From contig NZ_JARVKY010000006.1 of assembly GCF_029813785.1 (NCBI RefSeq), forward strand, positions 186,001-250,000: a stretch of 64,000 nucleotides of DNA, written 5' to 3'. Source of the stretch: Streptomyces sp. DH41. GTDB taxonomy: Bacteria > Actinomycetota > Actinomycetes > Streptomycetales > Streptomycetaceae. The notes beneath the pieces were generated by a model, which was not told the origin of the DNA, searched no databases, and was given only the letters and a program-made list of their open reading frames with translations. Of this stretch, positions 54,361-62,339 are shown piece by piece. Every line of letters starts with the position of its first letter. Position 1 is the first letter of the stretch. The position numbers and the translations under genes are program-made.

Positions 54361-54389
54361 TTGCCCGCTCGGAAAAGGACGGTTACGTT
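54361..54389 (+). promoter_or_regulatory. Predicted promoter of the beta-glucosidase/hflX unit
   Basis: TTGCCC (54361-54366) and TACGTT (54384-54389) are separated by 17 bases, a good match to the Streptomyces vegetative pattern TTGACn-17-TAnnnT. Transcription would start near 54396. An almost identical arrangement, including GGACGG just before the -10, occurs at 63840-63868. Confidence 0.55.
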
Positions 54390-54486
54390 CCTCGCGGGAA
54401 GAGCGGGCCGAGTCGGGGAGGGCGACATGTCACCTCATCAGACACAACCGGCCCACCCGGGCCGACCGACAACCTACGGAGACCTC

Positions 54487-57027
54487 ATGCTCTTCCGCCG
54501 CGGGTCAAAGGAGTCCAGACCCGGCCTCCGCCCCCGCCCCCGTACCGGCGGCCACGGCCGGCTCGCCCCGGCCCGGCCGGCCCGGCTGCTGGCCGTCGCG
54601 GTCGCGCTCGGGTGCGCCGGTGGCCTGCTCAGCCCGGCGACGGCGGCCCCCGCCCCCTCCACCGCGCAGGAGGGGAGCGCCCATGTCCGGTCCCTGGTCG
54701 ACCGGATGACCCTGGACGAGAAGCTGTCGTTCGTGCACTGGACCGCCGGGCCCGAGGACGGGCCGCTCGCCCGCGGAGTGGGTTACCTGCCCGGCGTCCC
54801 CCGCCTCGGCATACCCTCGCTCCAGGTCTCCGACGGCCCGACGGGGATACGCCTCAACGGCACCCGCGCCACCACGCTGCCCACCCCGACCGCGCTCGCC
54901 GCCACCTTCGACGACGGCCTCGCGCGGGAGTACGGCGAGGTACTGGGCCACGAGGGCCGCGCCCTCGGCCAGGACGTGGTGCTCGCTCCCATGGTCAACA
55001 TCATCCGGGTGCCGCACGGCGGGCGGAACTTCGAGACGTTCAGCGAGGATCCGCTGGTCACCTCCCGCACCGCCGCCGCAGAGATCGAGGGCATCCAGAG
55101 CCAGGGCCTGATGGCCACGGTCAAGCACTTCGCCGGCAACAACCAGGAGACCGACCGCTTCACCGTCGACGCGGCCATCGACGAGCAGACCCTCCACGAG
55201 GTCGAACTCCCCGCCTTCCAGGCCGCCGTCGACGCCGGCGCCGCGGCCGTCATGTGCTCCTACAACAAGGTCAACGGCGCCCACTCCTGCGGCAACGACC
55301 ACCTTCTGCGGTCGGTGCTGCGCGACCAGTGGGACTTCAAGGGCTGGGTCATGTCCGACTGGCTGGCCACCCACGCCACCACCGACCTCACCAAGGGACT
55401 CGACCAGGAACTCGGCCTGGAGATGGGCAAGCCCACCGACCCCGTCCCCGACTCCAAGTACTTCGGAGCCGCCCTGAAGGCCGCCGTCCAGGACGGCACC
55501 GTCCCCGAGACCGCCCTCGACACCGCGGTCACCCGCATCGTCGGCCGGATGGAACGCTTCGGGCTGCTCGCCACCACCGCCCCGGCCCGCCCCGTGCGCG
55601 ACACCGCCGCCGGACGCGCCACCGCCCGCGAGATCGCCGAGAACGGCGCCGTCCTGCTGCGCAACACCACCACCGGCGACCGCCCCGCCCTGCCGCTGAC
55701 CGGCACGGCCGGCACCGACCTCGCCGTCATCGGCGACAGCGCCAAGCGCCCCAAGGTCTCCGGCCTGGGCAGCGCCCACGTCGTCCCGGACGCCGCCGCG
55801 GCACCCGTCGACGTGCTGCGCGAGCGCGCGGGCGCGAACGCGACCGTCACCTACGAGCCGGGCATCGACCGGCTGGGCGGCCCCCTGTCCGCCGACAGCC
55901 TCAGCCCCGCCTTCACCAACGGCAAGCAGCTCGACGCGGGCGGCGACCGCCAGTTCTACCAGGGCACCCTGACCGTGCCCGCCGACGGCGACTACCGCAT
56001 CGGCATGCGCGTCGACGGCGGCATGGCGACCCTCCAGATCGACGGCCAGGCCCCGGTCTACGCCGCCGACTCCTTCAGCGACACCACGAGCGTCCCGATG
56101 AAGCTCACCCGCGGCACCCACCAGGTCACCATGAGCGGCTGGGCATGGCCGGACCGCCCGCTGGAGGTGGACCTGACCTGGGTCACGCCCCAGCAGGCCG
56201 CCGCCGACTTCGACCGCGCCGTGGCCGCGGCGGCCGCCGCCGAGACCGCCGTCGTCTTCGCCCAGGACGAGGGCTCCGAGGGCTACGACCGGCCCTCGCT
56301 GTCCCTGCCCGACGGCCAGGACCGGCTGATCGCGGCGGTCGCCGAGGCCAACCCGAACACCGTCGTGGTCCTCAACACCGGCTCCTCGGTGCTCATGCCG
56401 TGGCTCGACGACACCGCCGCCGTGCTCCAGATGTGGTACCCCGGCCAGGAAGGCGCCCAGGCCACCGCCGCCCTGCTGTACGGCGACGCCAACCCCGGCG
56501 GGAAGCTCACCCAGACCTTCCCCGCCGCCGAGGACGCGCACCCCATGGCCGGACACCCCGAGCGCTTCCCCGGCGTCAACGGCGAGCAGGAGTACAGCGA
56601 AGGCGTGCACGTGGGCCACCGCTGGTACGACCAGCAGGGCGTACAGCCGCTCTTCGCGTTCGGCCACGGCCTGTCGTACACCTCGTTCGCCTACAGGAAC
56701 CTGGCCGTCGAGCGCACCGCCACCGGCGCCGCGGTGCGGGTCACCGTGCGCAACACCGGTGACCGCACCGGCAAGGAGGTCGTCCAGGTCTACCTCGGCG
56801 CGAGCGCGGAGACCGACGTACCGCAGCCGGTCAGGAAGCTCGCCGGGTACACCAAGGTGACCCTCGCGCCGGGACAGGAGAAACGCGTCACCGTCCCGGT
56901 CGGCGCCCGCGCCCTCCAGTACTGGGACACCGCCCGCGACGCCTGGCAGCCGGCCCCCGGCGCCCGCGCGGTCCAGGTCGGCTCCTCCTCGGCCGACATA
57001 CGACTCACCGGACGCCTCGCACCCTGA
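54487..57027 (+). CDS. Secreted family 3 beta-glucosidase (macrolide-reactivating, DesR/OleR type)
   Basis: 846 residues with an N-terminal export signal: a basic region rich in Arg, the hydrophobic stretch LLAVAVALGCAGGLL and a probable cleavage after ATA. GH3 landmarks follow: VSDGPTGIR, NFETFSEDP, TVKHFAGNNQE and the nucleophile Asp291 in VMSDW. A PA14-like insert (about 475-560) and a C-terminal fibronectin III-like domain complete the DesR layout. In pikromycin and oleandomycin producers this enzyme removes the protecting glucose from exported macrolide outside the cell. Two ATG starts have ribosome binding sites: 54427 (GGGGAGGG) and 54487 (CGGAGA). I prefer 54487 because it gives a signal peptide of believable length. 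hflX follows after 80 bases. Confidence 0.93.
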   Translation: MLFRRGSKESRPGLRPRPRTGGHGRLAPARPARLLAVAVALGCAGGLLSPATAAPAPSTAQEGSAHVRSLVDRMTLDEKLSFVHWTAGPEDGPLARGVGYLPGVPRLGIPSLQVSDGPTGIRLNGTRATTLPTPTALAATFDDGLAREYGEVLGHEGRALGQDVVLAPMVNIIRVPHGGRNFETFSEDPLVTSRTAAAEIEGIQSQGLMATVKHFAGNNQETDRFTVDAAIDEQTLHEVELPAFQAAVDAGAAAVMCSYNKVNGAHSCGNDHLLRSVLRDQWDFKGWVMSDWLATHATTDLTKGLDQELGLEMGKPTDPVPDSKYFGAALKAAVQDGTVPETALDTAVTRIVGRMERFGLLATTAPARPVRDTAAGRATAREIAENGAVLLRNTTTGDRPALPLTGTAGTDLAVIGDSAKRPKVSGLGSAHVVPDAAAAPVDVLRERAGANATVTYEPGIDRLGGPLSADSLSPAFTNGKQLDAGGDRQFYQGTLTVPADGDYRIGMRVDGGMATLQIDGQAPVYAADSFSDTTSVPMKLTRGTHQVTMSGWAWPDRPLEVDLTWVTPQQAAADFDRAVAAAAAAETAVVFAQDEGSEGYDRPSLSLPDGQDRLIAAVAEANPNTVVVLNTGSSVLMPWLDDTAAVLQMWYPGQEGAQATAALLYGDANPGGKLTQTFPAAEDAHPMAGHPERFPGVNGEQEYSEGVHVGHRWYDQQGVQPLFAFGHGLSYTSFAYRNLAVERTATGAAVRVTVRNTGDRTGKEVVQVYLGASAETDVPQPVRKLAGYTKVTLAPGQEKRVTVPVGARALQYWDTARDAWQPAPGARAVQVGSSSADIRLTGRLAP

Positions 57028-57107
57028 GCCCGCCACCGGACCCGCGGGCCACCAGCCCCACCCGACCCCCCACCGCTCCCGAACCGCGGGAAACCGAAAG
57101 GAACACG

Positions 57108-58511
57108 TTGACGAACCACACGAGCGAAACGCCCCAGGCCCGCACCTTCATCGGCCCCGCCGACGCCATCGACGCCACCGAGGAGACCGGCCTGCGGCAC
57201 GTGGCCGGCCTGTCCACCGAACTCAGGGACGTCGTCGAGGTCGAGCAGCGAAAGGTCCGCCTGGAACGCGTGGTGCTGGCCGGTGTCTGGACCTCCGGCA
57301 CGATCGCCGAGGCCGAGAGCTCCCTGGCGGAGCTGGCCGCCCTCGCCGAGACCGCCGGATCCCTCGTCCTCGACGGCGTCGTCCAGCGCCGGGACAAGCC
57401 GGACCCGGCCACCTACATCGGCTCCGGCAAGGCGGCCGAACTGCGCGACCTCGTCGAGCAGACCGGCGCCGACACCGTCGTCTGCGACGGTGAGCTGAGC
57501 CCGGCCCAGCTGGTACGGCTGGAGGAGGTCGTGAAGGTCAAGGTGGTCGACCGCACCGCCCTGATCCTCGACATCTTCGCCCAGCGCGCCACCTCCCGCG
57601 AGGGCAAGGCCCAGGTCGCCCTCGCGCAGATGCAGTACATGCTGCCCAGGCTGCGCGGCTGGGGCGCCTCGCTGTCCCGGCAGATGGGCGGCGGCGGGGG
57701 CGGGGGCATGGCCACCCGCGGCCCCGGCGAGACCAAGATCGAGACGGACCGGCGGCGGCTGCGCGACAAGATGGCCAAGATGCGCCGCGACATCGAGGAC
57801 ATGAAGACCTCCCGGGACCTCAAGCGGCAGGAGCGGCGCCGCAACAAGGTTCCCTCCGTGGCCCTCGCCGGTTACACCAACGCCGGTAAGTCCTCCCTGC
57901 TCAACCGGCTCACCGGAGCCGACGCCCATGTGCAGAACGCCCTGTTCGCCACCCTCGACCCCACCGTGCGCCGCACCGAGACGCCCGCCGGGCGTGCCTA
58001 CACCCTGGCCGACACCGTCGGCTTCGTACGGCACCTGCCGCACCAGCTGGTCGACGCCTTCCGCTCCACCCTGGAGGAGGTCGCCGAGGCGGACCTCATC
58101 CTGCACGTCGTGGACGGTTCGCACCCCGACCCCGAGGCCCAGATCGAGGCGGTCCGCGCCGTCGTCGGCGAGGTGGGCGGCGACGGCGTGCCGGAGGTAG
58201 TCGTGATCAACAAGGCGGACGCCGCCGACCCGCGGACCCTGGAGCGCCTGCTGGCCGCCGAGCCCGGCGCGATCGCCGTCTCGGCGCGTTCAGGGGACGG
58301 CATCGACGCGCTGCGCGCCCGGATCGAGGAGGACCTCCCGCACCCCGGCACCGAGATCGAGGTCCTGCTCCCGTACACGGCCGGCCACCTGGTCGCCCGC
58401 ATCCACTCCACCGGTGAGGTCCTCACCGAGACCCACGAGGAGGACGGCACCCGCATCAAGGCCAACGTGGAGGCCCGACTCGCCGCCGAACTGGCCGAGT
58501 ACGCCGTCTGA
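57108..58511 (+). CDS. hflX: HflX-type ribosome-associated GTPase, probable self-resistance factor
   Basis: 467 residues, start TTG 57108 behind AAAGGA. N-terminal HflX domain (TYIGSGKAAEL near 102-112, VVDRTALILDIFAQRA near 146-161, the Gly-rich loop QMGGGGGGGMATRGPGETKIE near 192-212), a coiled coil (about 215-247), then the G domain: G1 GYTNAGKSS 255-263, G3 DTVGF 302-306, G4 NKAD 368-371 and SARSGDG. HflX splits stalled 70S ribosomes, and homologues confer macrolide/lincosamide tolerance in Listeria and mycobacteria. Streptomycetes normally carry a housekeeping hflX elsewhere. Here it lies inside a macrolide cluster, directly after the beta-glucosidase and before a bidirectional terminator, so a dedicated resistance role is a reasonable inference. 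Whether it is the only chromosomal copy cannot be seen. Confidence 0.95.
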   Translation: MTNHTSETPQARTFIGPADAIDATEETGLRHVAGLSTELRDVVEVEQRKVRLERVVLAGVWTSGTIAEAESSLAELAALAETAGSLVLDGVVQRRDKPDPATYIGSGKAAELRDLVEQTGADTVVCDGELSPAQLVRLEEVVKVKVVDRTALILDIFAQRATSREGKAQVALAQMQYMLPRLRGWGASLSRQMGGGGGGGMATRGPGETKIETDRRRLRDKMAKMRRDIEDMKTSRDLKRQERRRNKVPSVALAGYTNAGKSSLLNRLTGADAHVQNALFATLDPTVRRTETPAGRAYTLADTVGFVRHLPHQLVDAFRSTLEEVAEADLILHVVDGSHPDPEAQIEAVRAVVGEVGGDGVPEVVVINKADAADPRTLERLLAAEPGAIAVSARSGDGIDALRARIEEDLPHPGTEIEVLLPYTAGHLVARIHSTGEVLTETHEEDGTRIKANVEARLAAELAEYAV

Positions 58512-58525
58512 CCGGCGGCCGGCGA

Positions 58526-58571
58526 ACACCGGCGCCCCCTCCCGTCCGAGACCGGGAGGGGGCGCCGGTGT
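58526..58571. terminator. Bidirectional intrinsic terminator between hflX and the 3-dehydratase
   Basis: A perfect 19-base inverted repeat (arms 58526-58544 and 58553-58571, loop of 8 bases) sits between the convergent stops at 58511 and 58597. There is no long T run, as is common in Streptomyces. Confidence 0.85.
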
Positions 58572-58596
58572 ACCGGGAGCGCGCGACCGCACGCCG

Positions 58597-59895
58597 TCAG
58601 TGGCGGGCGGTGAACTCCCGTACGGAGTCGATCACGTAGTCCAGCATCTCCTCCGTCAGCCCGGGGTACACCCCGACCCAGAACGTCTGGTCCGTGATCA
58701 GGTCGCTGTTGACCAGCGGCTCGGCGATCCGGTGCGGCCGGTCGGCGTAGGCGGGGTGGCGGGTGAGGTTGCCCGCGAAGAAGCGCCGGGTGTGGATCCT
58801 GCGGGACTCCAGGAAGTCGACCAGCGCGGCCCGGCTGTAGGAGGCGTCCGGCGAGACGGTGATCAGGAAGCCGAACCAGCTCGGGTCGCTGTCCGGGGTG
58901 GCCTCCGGCAGCAGCAGGCCCGGCAGCCCCTCCAGGCCCTCCCGCAGCTGCCGCCAGTTGCGGCGGCGGGCGGCGCCGAACTCGTCGATCCGGCTCAACT
59001 GGCTGAGCCCCAGGGCCGCCTGGAGGTCGGTCGCCTTCAGGTTGTAGCCCACGTGGGAGAAGATGTACTTGTGGTCGTAGCCGTGCGGCAGCTTCCCCAT
59101 CTGCTGGTCGAAGCGCTTCATGCACCGGTTGTCCTCGCCCGGCTCGCACCAGCAGTCGCGGCCCCAGTCCCGGAAGGACTCCACGATCCGGGCCAGGGCC
59201 AGGTTGCTGGTCAGCACACAGCCGCCTTCGCCCATCGCGATGTGGTGCGCCGGATAGAAGCTCGTCGTGGACAGGTCCCCGAAGGAGCCGGTGCGCCTGC
59301 CCCGGTAGGTGGAGTCCACCCCGTCGCAGTTGTCCTCGACGAAGAACAGGCCCCGATCCTCGGCCAGTTGGGCGACCTCCGCCACCTGGAAGGGATTGCC
59401 GAGCGAGTGCGCGATCATGATCGCCTTCGTCCGAGGGCCGATGGCGGCGGCGATCCGCTCCGGCGTGGTGTTGTACGTGCCCAGCTCGACGTCCACGAAG
59501 ACCGGGACCAGCCCGTTGTGCAGGATGGGACTGACCGTGGTGGGAAAGCCGGCGGCCACCGTCACGACCTCGTCGCCGGGCCGAAGCCGCTCCTCCTCCA
59601 GCTGCGGCGAGGTCAGTGAGCTGAGCGCCAGCAGGTTCGCGGACGACCCGGAGTTCGTCAGATGCGCCTTGCGGGTGCCGATGAACCGGGCGAAGTCGCG
59701 CTCGAAGCGACGCGAGGACGTCCCGGCGGCGATCCGCAGATCCAGCGCGGCCGACACCAGCGCCAGCCGGTCCTCGGCGCTGAGCACCGCGCCGGAGACC
59801 TGTACGGGGCTGACGCCGGGCACGAACGGCCCCGGGGCCTGTTCCCGGTGGTACTCACGGACGAGCTCCTCGATCCGGTCCTTGGTCTCGCCCAT
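58597..59895 (-). CDS. NDP-4-keto-6-deoxyhexose 3-dehydratase (E1/SpnQ type, PMP and Fe-S dependent)
   Basis: 432 residues, ATG 59895 with AAGGA upstream. The aminotransferase-like fold has SFYPAHHIAMGEGG: histidine (217/218) occupies the place of the PLP lysine, the hallmark of the E1/ColD/SpnQ dehydratases. Cysteines 190, 248, 250 and 258 reproduce exactly the C-x57-C-x1-C-x7-C spacing of the [2Fe-2S] cluster of E1, so it should perform reductive C-3 deoxygenation using an external reductase. Together with the 2,3-dehydratase at the far left this implies a 2,3,6-trideoxyhexose (rhodinose, amicetose, cinerulose or forosamine type). It is convergent with hflX and divergent from the small gene at 60109. 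Confidence 0.92.
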   Translation of the reverse strand: MGETKDRIEELVREYHREQAPGPFVPGVSPVQVSGAVLSAEDRLALVSAALDLRIAAGTSSRRFERDFARFIGTRKAHLTNSGSSANLLALSSLTSPQLEEERLRPGDEVVTVAAGFPTTVSPILHNGLVPVFVDVELGTYNTTPERIAAAIGPRTKAIMIAHSLGNPFQVAEVAQLAEDRGLFFVEDNCDGVDSTYRGRRTGSFGDLSTTSFYPAHHIAMGEGGCVLTSNLALARIVESFRDWGRDCWCEPGEDNRCMKRFDQQMGKLPHGYDHKYIFSHVGYNLKATDLQAALGLSQLSRIDEFGAARRRNWRQLREGLEGLPGLLLPEATPDSDPSWFGFLITVSPDASYSRAALVDFLESRRIHTRRFFAGNLTRHPAYADRPHRIAEPLVNSDLITDQTFWVGVYPGLTEEMLDYVIDSVREFTARH

Positions 59896-60108
59896 GGCCG
59901 TTCCTTCCCAGATGGCACCGACTGACGGAATTCCGAGGGTAGAACCGGCACGGCATGAGATCGCCTGAGTACTGGTCGAATCTCGACCGGTCCCGGACGG
60001 GTCTTCGTCGGTCTGGCGGAATTCCGTCGCCGGGCTCCGGACGCCCCTCCCGCCTCACCGCCGGGACTGCCACAGTGAATCAGCTCGACAACTCGCATGG
60101 AGGTACGC
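59896..60108. promoter_or_regulatory. Divergent intergenic region with an inverted repeat
   Basis: Must hold promoters for the 3-dehydratase (leftward) and the small gene at 60109 (rightward). It contains the perfect inverted repeat GGTCGA-ATC-TCGACC (59974-59988), a possible dimer-binding site. The 12-mer ATCTCGACCGGT (59980-59991) recurs at 60520-60531, upstream of the SnoaL-like gene. No clear -35/-10 pair was found. Confidence 0.4.
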
Positions 60109-60291
60109 ATGACCGAACAGCCGGAGCAGAACGCCGCCGAGACCGATGCCAGGCGTAAGTTCCGCCAGGCCCTCGAGCGGAAGGCCAACAACGCCCGCTC
60201 CCAGCGCGCACACCTGGAAAGCCGTCTGAAGATCAAGGGCAGCGGAGCCGCCAACAACAGCGCCCGGCGATTCCGTCGCAAGTCCGGCTGA
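60109..60291 (+). CDS. Small basic DUF5302-like protein
   Basis: 60 residues. An acidic start (MTEQPEQNAAETD) leads into ARRKFRQALERKANNARSQR and ends RRFRRKSG, which resembles the DUF5302 family of small actinobacterial proteins (conserved RRKFxxALxRK and terminal FRRKSG). The function of that family is unknown to me. An in-frame ATG at 60097 is 12 bases upstream, but the ribosome binding site GGAGGT lies between the two, so 60109 is the real start. A strong intrinsic terminator follows, making this a monocistronic unit. It is divergent from the 3-dehydratase, and a link to macrolide biosynthesis is unproven. Confidence 0.8.
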   Translation: MTEQPEQNAAETDARRKFRQALERKANNARSQRAHLESRLKIKGSGAANNSARRFRRKSG

Positions 60292-60308
60292 GCTTTCCCG
60301 ACGCGGCC

Positions 60309-60355
60309 AAAAGGGCCGCGGCACCTCCCCTCGCCGGAGGTGCCGCGGCCCTTTT
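60309..60355 (+). terminator. Strong intrinsic terminator after the DUF5302-like gene
   Basis: Perfect 20-base inverted repeat (arms 60309-60328 and 60336-60355, loop of 7 bases) whose right arm ends in TTTT and is followed by one further T, a textbook rho-independent terminator. Confidence 0.92.
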
Positions 60356-60378
60356 TCACGCCCTACGCCGTCGCGTTC

Positions 60379-60422
60379 CTCGTACATGACTGGAGTCGCG
60401 CCGGAGAACGACTCGAGTATTC
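60379..60422 (+). promoter_or_regulatory. Four 11-base-period repeats upstream of the SnoaL-like gene
   Basis: Consecutive 11-mers begin CTCGTA (60379), CTGGAG (60390), CCGGAG (60401) and CTCGAG (60412). The last two units closely resemble two neighbouring units of the 63758 array: 16 of 18 bases match between 60403-60420 and 63804-63821. The remainder of the 347-base gap 60292-60638 holds the terminator above, the 12-mer at 60520-60531, a GGAGG ribosome binding site before 60639, and no credible gene. Confidence 0.5.
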
Positions 60423-60638
60423 GCTCCCCGAGGCATGGGATTCGGCCGAGTCGCCGCAGTCCCCGGGGCCTTTTCCGGCGCGGCGGACGGTTTCCGGCGC
60501 GCCCGCGGCCCTGTGGCGGATCTCGACCGGTTCTCGAGCCGTCGTCCATAGGGTTTCGTGCGGAAACGACCGCGGCCCGACGGAAAGGACGATCGGCGCC
60601 CCACTTCGGGGACCCGGACGGAAACGGAGGCCGAGACC

Positions 60639-61100
60639 ATGACCGCCGACTTGGCGGGCACCGCCGCACGCCCGTCCACCAGCGTGGAGTTCGCCGCCCT
60701 GTACGCGCAGGCGCAGCGCTTCTACGCGCACCAGATGCGGATCCTGGACGCGCACGACACCGAACTCTGGGCGCGCACCTTCACCGAGGACGCCGTCCTG
60801 GAACTGCCGTCCCTGCCCGAACCGGTGCGGGCCCGCGCCGGACTCGCCCACTACGTGCGCGCCGGCGCCGCACGGCAGCGACGGGCCGGCCACCGCCTCG
60901 ACCACTGGGTCGGCATGCTCGACGTCCGTCCCCAGGTGGACGGGTCGCTGCGCACCCGCTGCTCCGCCCTGGTGTACGCGACGCCGGGCGACGGCGGCCC
61001 CAGGGTCCTGTACGTGTGCGTCATGGAGGACGTCCTCGTGCGCGCCCACGGCACCTGGCGCGCCGCGCACCGCCGGGTGACCCGCGACGACCTGGCCTGA
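60639..61100 (+). CDS. SnoaL/NTF2-fold protein of unknown activity
   Basis: 153 residues. The pattern FYAHQMRILDAHDTELWARTFTEDAVLELP near the N-terminus, a central HRLDHWVGML and the C-terminal beta strands ending YVCVMEDVLVRAHGTWRAAHRRV fit the SnoaL-like/NTF2 cone fold. This family includes polyketide cyclases, hydroxylases and ketosteroid-isomerase-like enzymes. ATG 60639 has a perfect GGAGG 8 bases upstream; the open frame begins 27 codons earlier in non-coding sequence. No modular-PKS macrolide step obviously needs this fold, so it may belong to a neighbouring pathway. The 11-base array upstream suggests co-regulation with the cluster. Confidence 0.8.
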   Translation: MTADLAGTAARPSTSVEFAALYAQAQRFYAHQMRILDAHDTELWARTFTEDAVLELPSLPEPVRARAGLAHYVRAGAARQRRAGHRLDHWVGMLDVRPQVDGSLRTRCSALVYATPGDGGPRVLYVCVMEDVLVRAHGTWRAAHRRVTRDDLA

Positions 61101-61334
61101 GCGGCCCCCGGCCCCGTCGCGCCGGGCGGACCGAGGGGGACGTCAGGACCGCGTCAGAGCTTTGTGGCGCGCCCGTGCATGCTGGGGGACCACCGGTACG
61201 CACGGCAGACCCGTCGGCGCACCGCACCGCGCACCGCGGGCACCTCACATCTCTCAAGCCTCAAGCACCGCACGCACCTCACGACGCCAGGGAAGCACCT
61301 GTACCGAGAGCAGCCAGCCGCCGAGGAGGCAGCC

Positions 61335-61805
61335 ATGCCGGACCCCGACCCGGTACCGCGTCCGCGCCAGGACGAGATCGCCTCCCGGGCCTGGGCCGAG
61401 GCACTGGCCCTGGCCGGTGACGCGGGCCGCCCGCACCGCGCCCCGGGTGAACTCGTGGCCGCCGCGCTCGAGGCGCACCGCGGACTGTCGCGGGAGTTCG
61501 GACGGAACGTGCCGGTCACCGCCCTCGGACCGGGCGGCGGTGTGCGGGGGCTCGCCGCCTTCCTCGCGGTCTACGCCGCCCAGCGGGAGCGGCACGGCGA
61601 CCGCGCCCCGGACTCAGAGCAGGCCGGAGAACGCGGCGAGGACGTCGTCGAGTTCACGGCTGTGCACGGTGAGCGACTCGGCCGTGACCGCCGCCGCGTC
61701 GAGCACCGCGAGCACGGACCGCAGGGTGTCGACGCCGGCGTCACCGGCCATCTGGAGGGTCAGCGTCGCGGGGTCGCTCCACGCGTCGCCCAGGCCCGGG
61801 CCTGA
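61335..61805 (+). CDS. Uncharacterised ORF, possibly truncated
   Basis: 156 residues from ATG 61335, which has an excellent GAGGAGG ribosome binding site. Residues 1-92 have strong Streptomyces codon bias and a plausible alpha-helical character (EIASRAWAEALALAG, PGELVAAALEAHRGLSREFG, GGGVRGLAAFLAVYAAQRERHGD). Beyond about 61612 the codon use collapses, because the convergent gene 61614-62159 occupies the opposite strand. The real product may therefore be a gene whose 3' part has been lost, with the frame now running antisense through its neighbour to a chance stop. I do not recognise the family. The 234-base gap before it (61101-61334) shows no clear element. Confidence 0.45.
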   Translation: MPDPDPVPRPRQDEIASRAWAEALALAGDAGRPHRAPGELVAAALEAHRGLSREFGRNVPVTALGPGGGVRGLAAFLAVYAAQRERHGDRAPDSEQAGERGEDVVEFTAVHGERLGRDRRRVEHREHGPQGVDAGVTGHLEGQRRGVAPRVAQARA

Positions 61806-62159
61806 TCCGGCGCCGAAGGCGGCGCCGGCCCGGTCGAGCGTGAGCGCGTCGGCGAACCGCAGACGGATGAGACCGTCGGCCGGGCCGTCGTGCGGGGTCG
61901 GCCGGGCCCCGGCTCGGCCGTCGGGCCCGGCGGCGCGGTCCTCCCCGTGCCGCGCGTCGGCTTCGGCCAGTGCGCGCAGCAGGACGAGGCGGGCCCGCGG
62001 CGAGAGGGAGCCGACGAGACGGCGGGCGAGCCCGCGTGCCTCGTCCCCGTCCCTCCGTACCGCGACGGTCAGCTCGCGGCCCAGGGCCGCCGGTGACGGA
62101 GGACCGCAGCGGCGTCCGTCCACCGCGGGTTGAGCCCAGGGTTCAAGTGTCACGGGCAC
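61614..62159 (-). CDS. Hypothetical protein; C-terminus resembles DrrA-type ABC ATPase tail
   Basis: 181 residues with strong codon bias throughout, so very probably a real gene. GTG 62159 has AAGGTGAGG upstream; GTG 62153 is an alternative. No Walker A/B or other catalytic motif is present. The last 50 residues (DPATLTLQMAGDAGVDTLRS, LTVHSRELDDVLAAFSGLL) resemble the C-terminal extension of DrrA-like drug-export ATPases, where a segment of the form L-T-x-x-x-x-x-L-D-D-V-F ends the protein. It could be a remnant of an exporter ATPase or an unrelated small domain. It overlaps the convergent ORF at 61335-61805 by 192 bases. The 180-base gap 62160-62339 shows no recognisable element. Confidence 0.6.
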   Translation of the reverse strand: MPVTLEPWAQPAVDGRRCGPPSPAALGRELTVAVRRDGDEARGLARRLVGSLSPRARLVLLRALAEADARHGEDRAAGPDGRAGARPTPHDGPADGLIRLRFADALTLDRAGAAFGAGSGPGLGDAWSDPATLTLQMAGDAGVDTLRSVLAVLDAAAVTAESLTVHSRELDDVLAAFSGLL

Positions 62160-62339
62160 TGCCCTCACCTTCGCTCGAATGTCGGTTTCCGAAGTGCCGC
62201 CGGGACGGGCCGTGCGGCCCACCGCCCGGCCGGGGCGGGCCCGGTGCCGCGCCCCGGCGCCCGTGTCGGGCGCCGTCCCTCGGCTGTTGTCGTGGATCGC
62301 CGCCCACGGCCGGCCCGTGTCCCCGCGGGTGCCGCCGCC

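Noticed and set aside
61164..61334. Upstream extension of the ORF at 61335
   Set aside because: The added residues have no coding bias, and the GAGGAGG site directly precedes ATG 61335.
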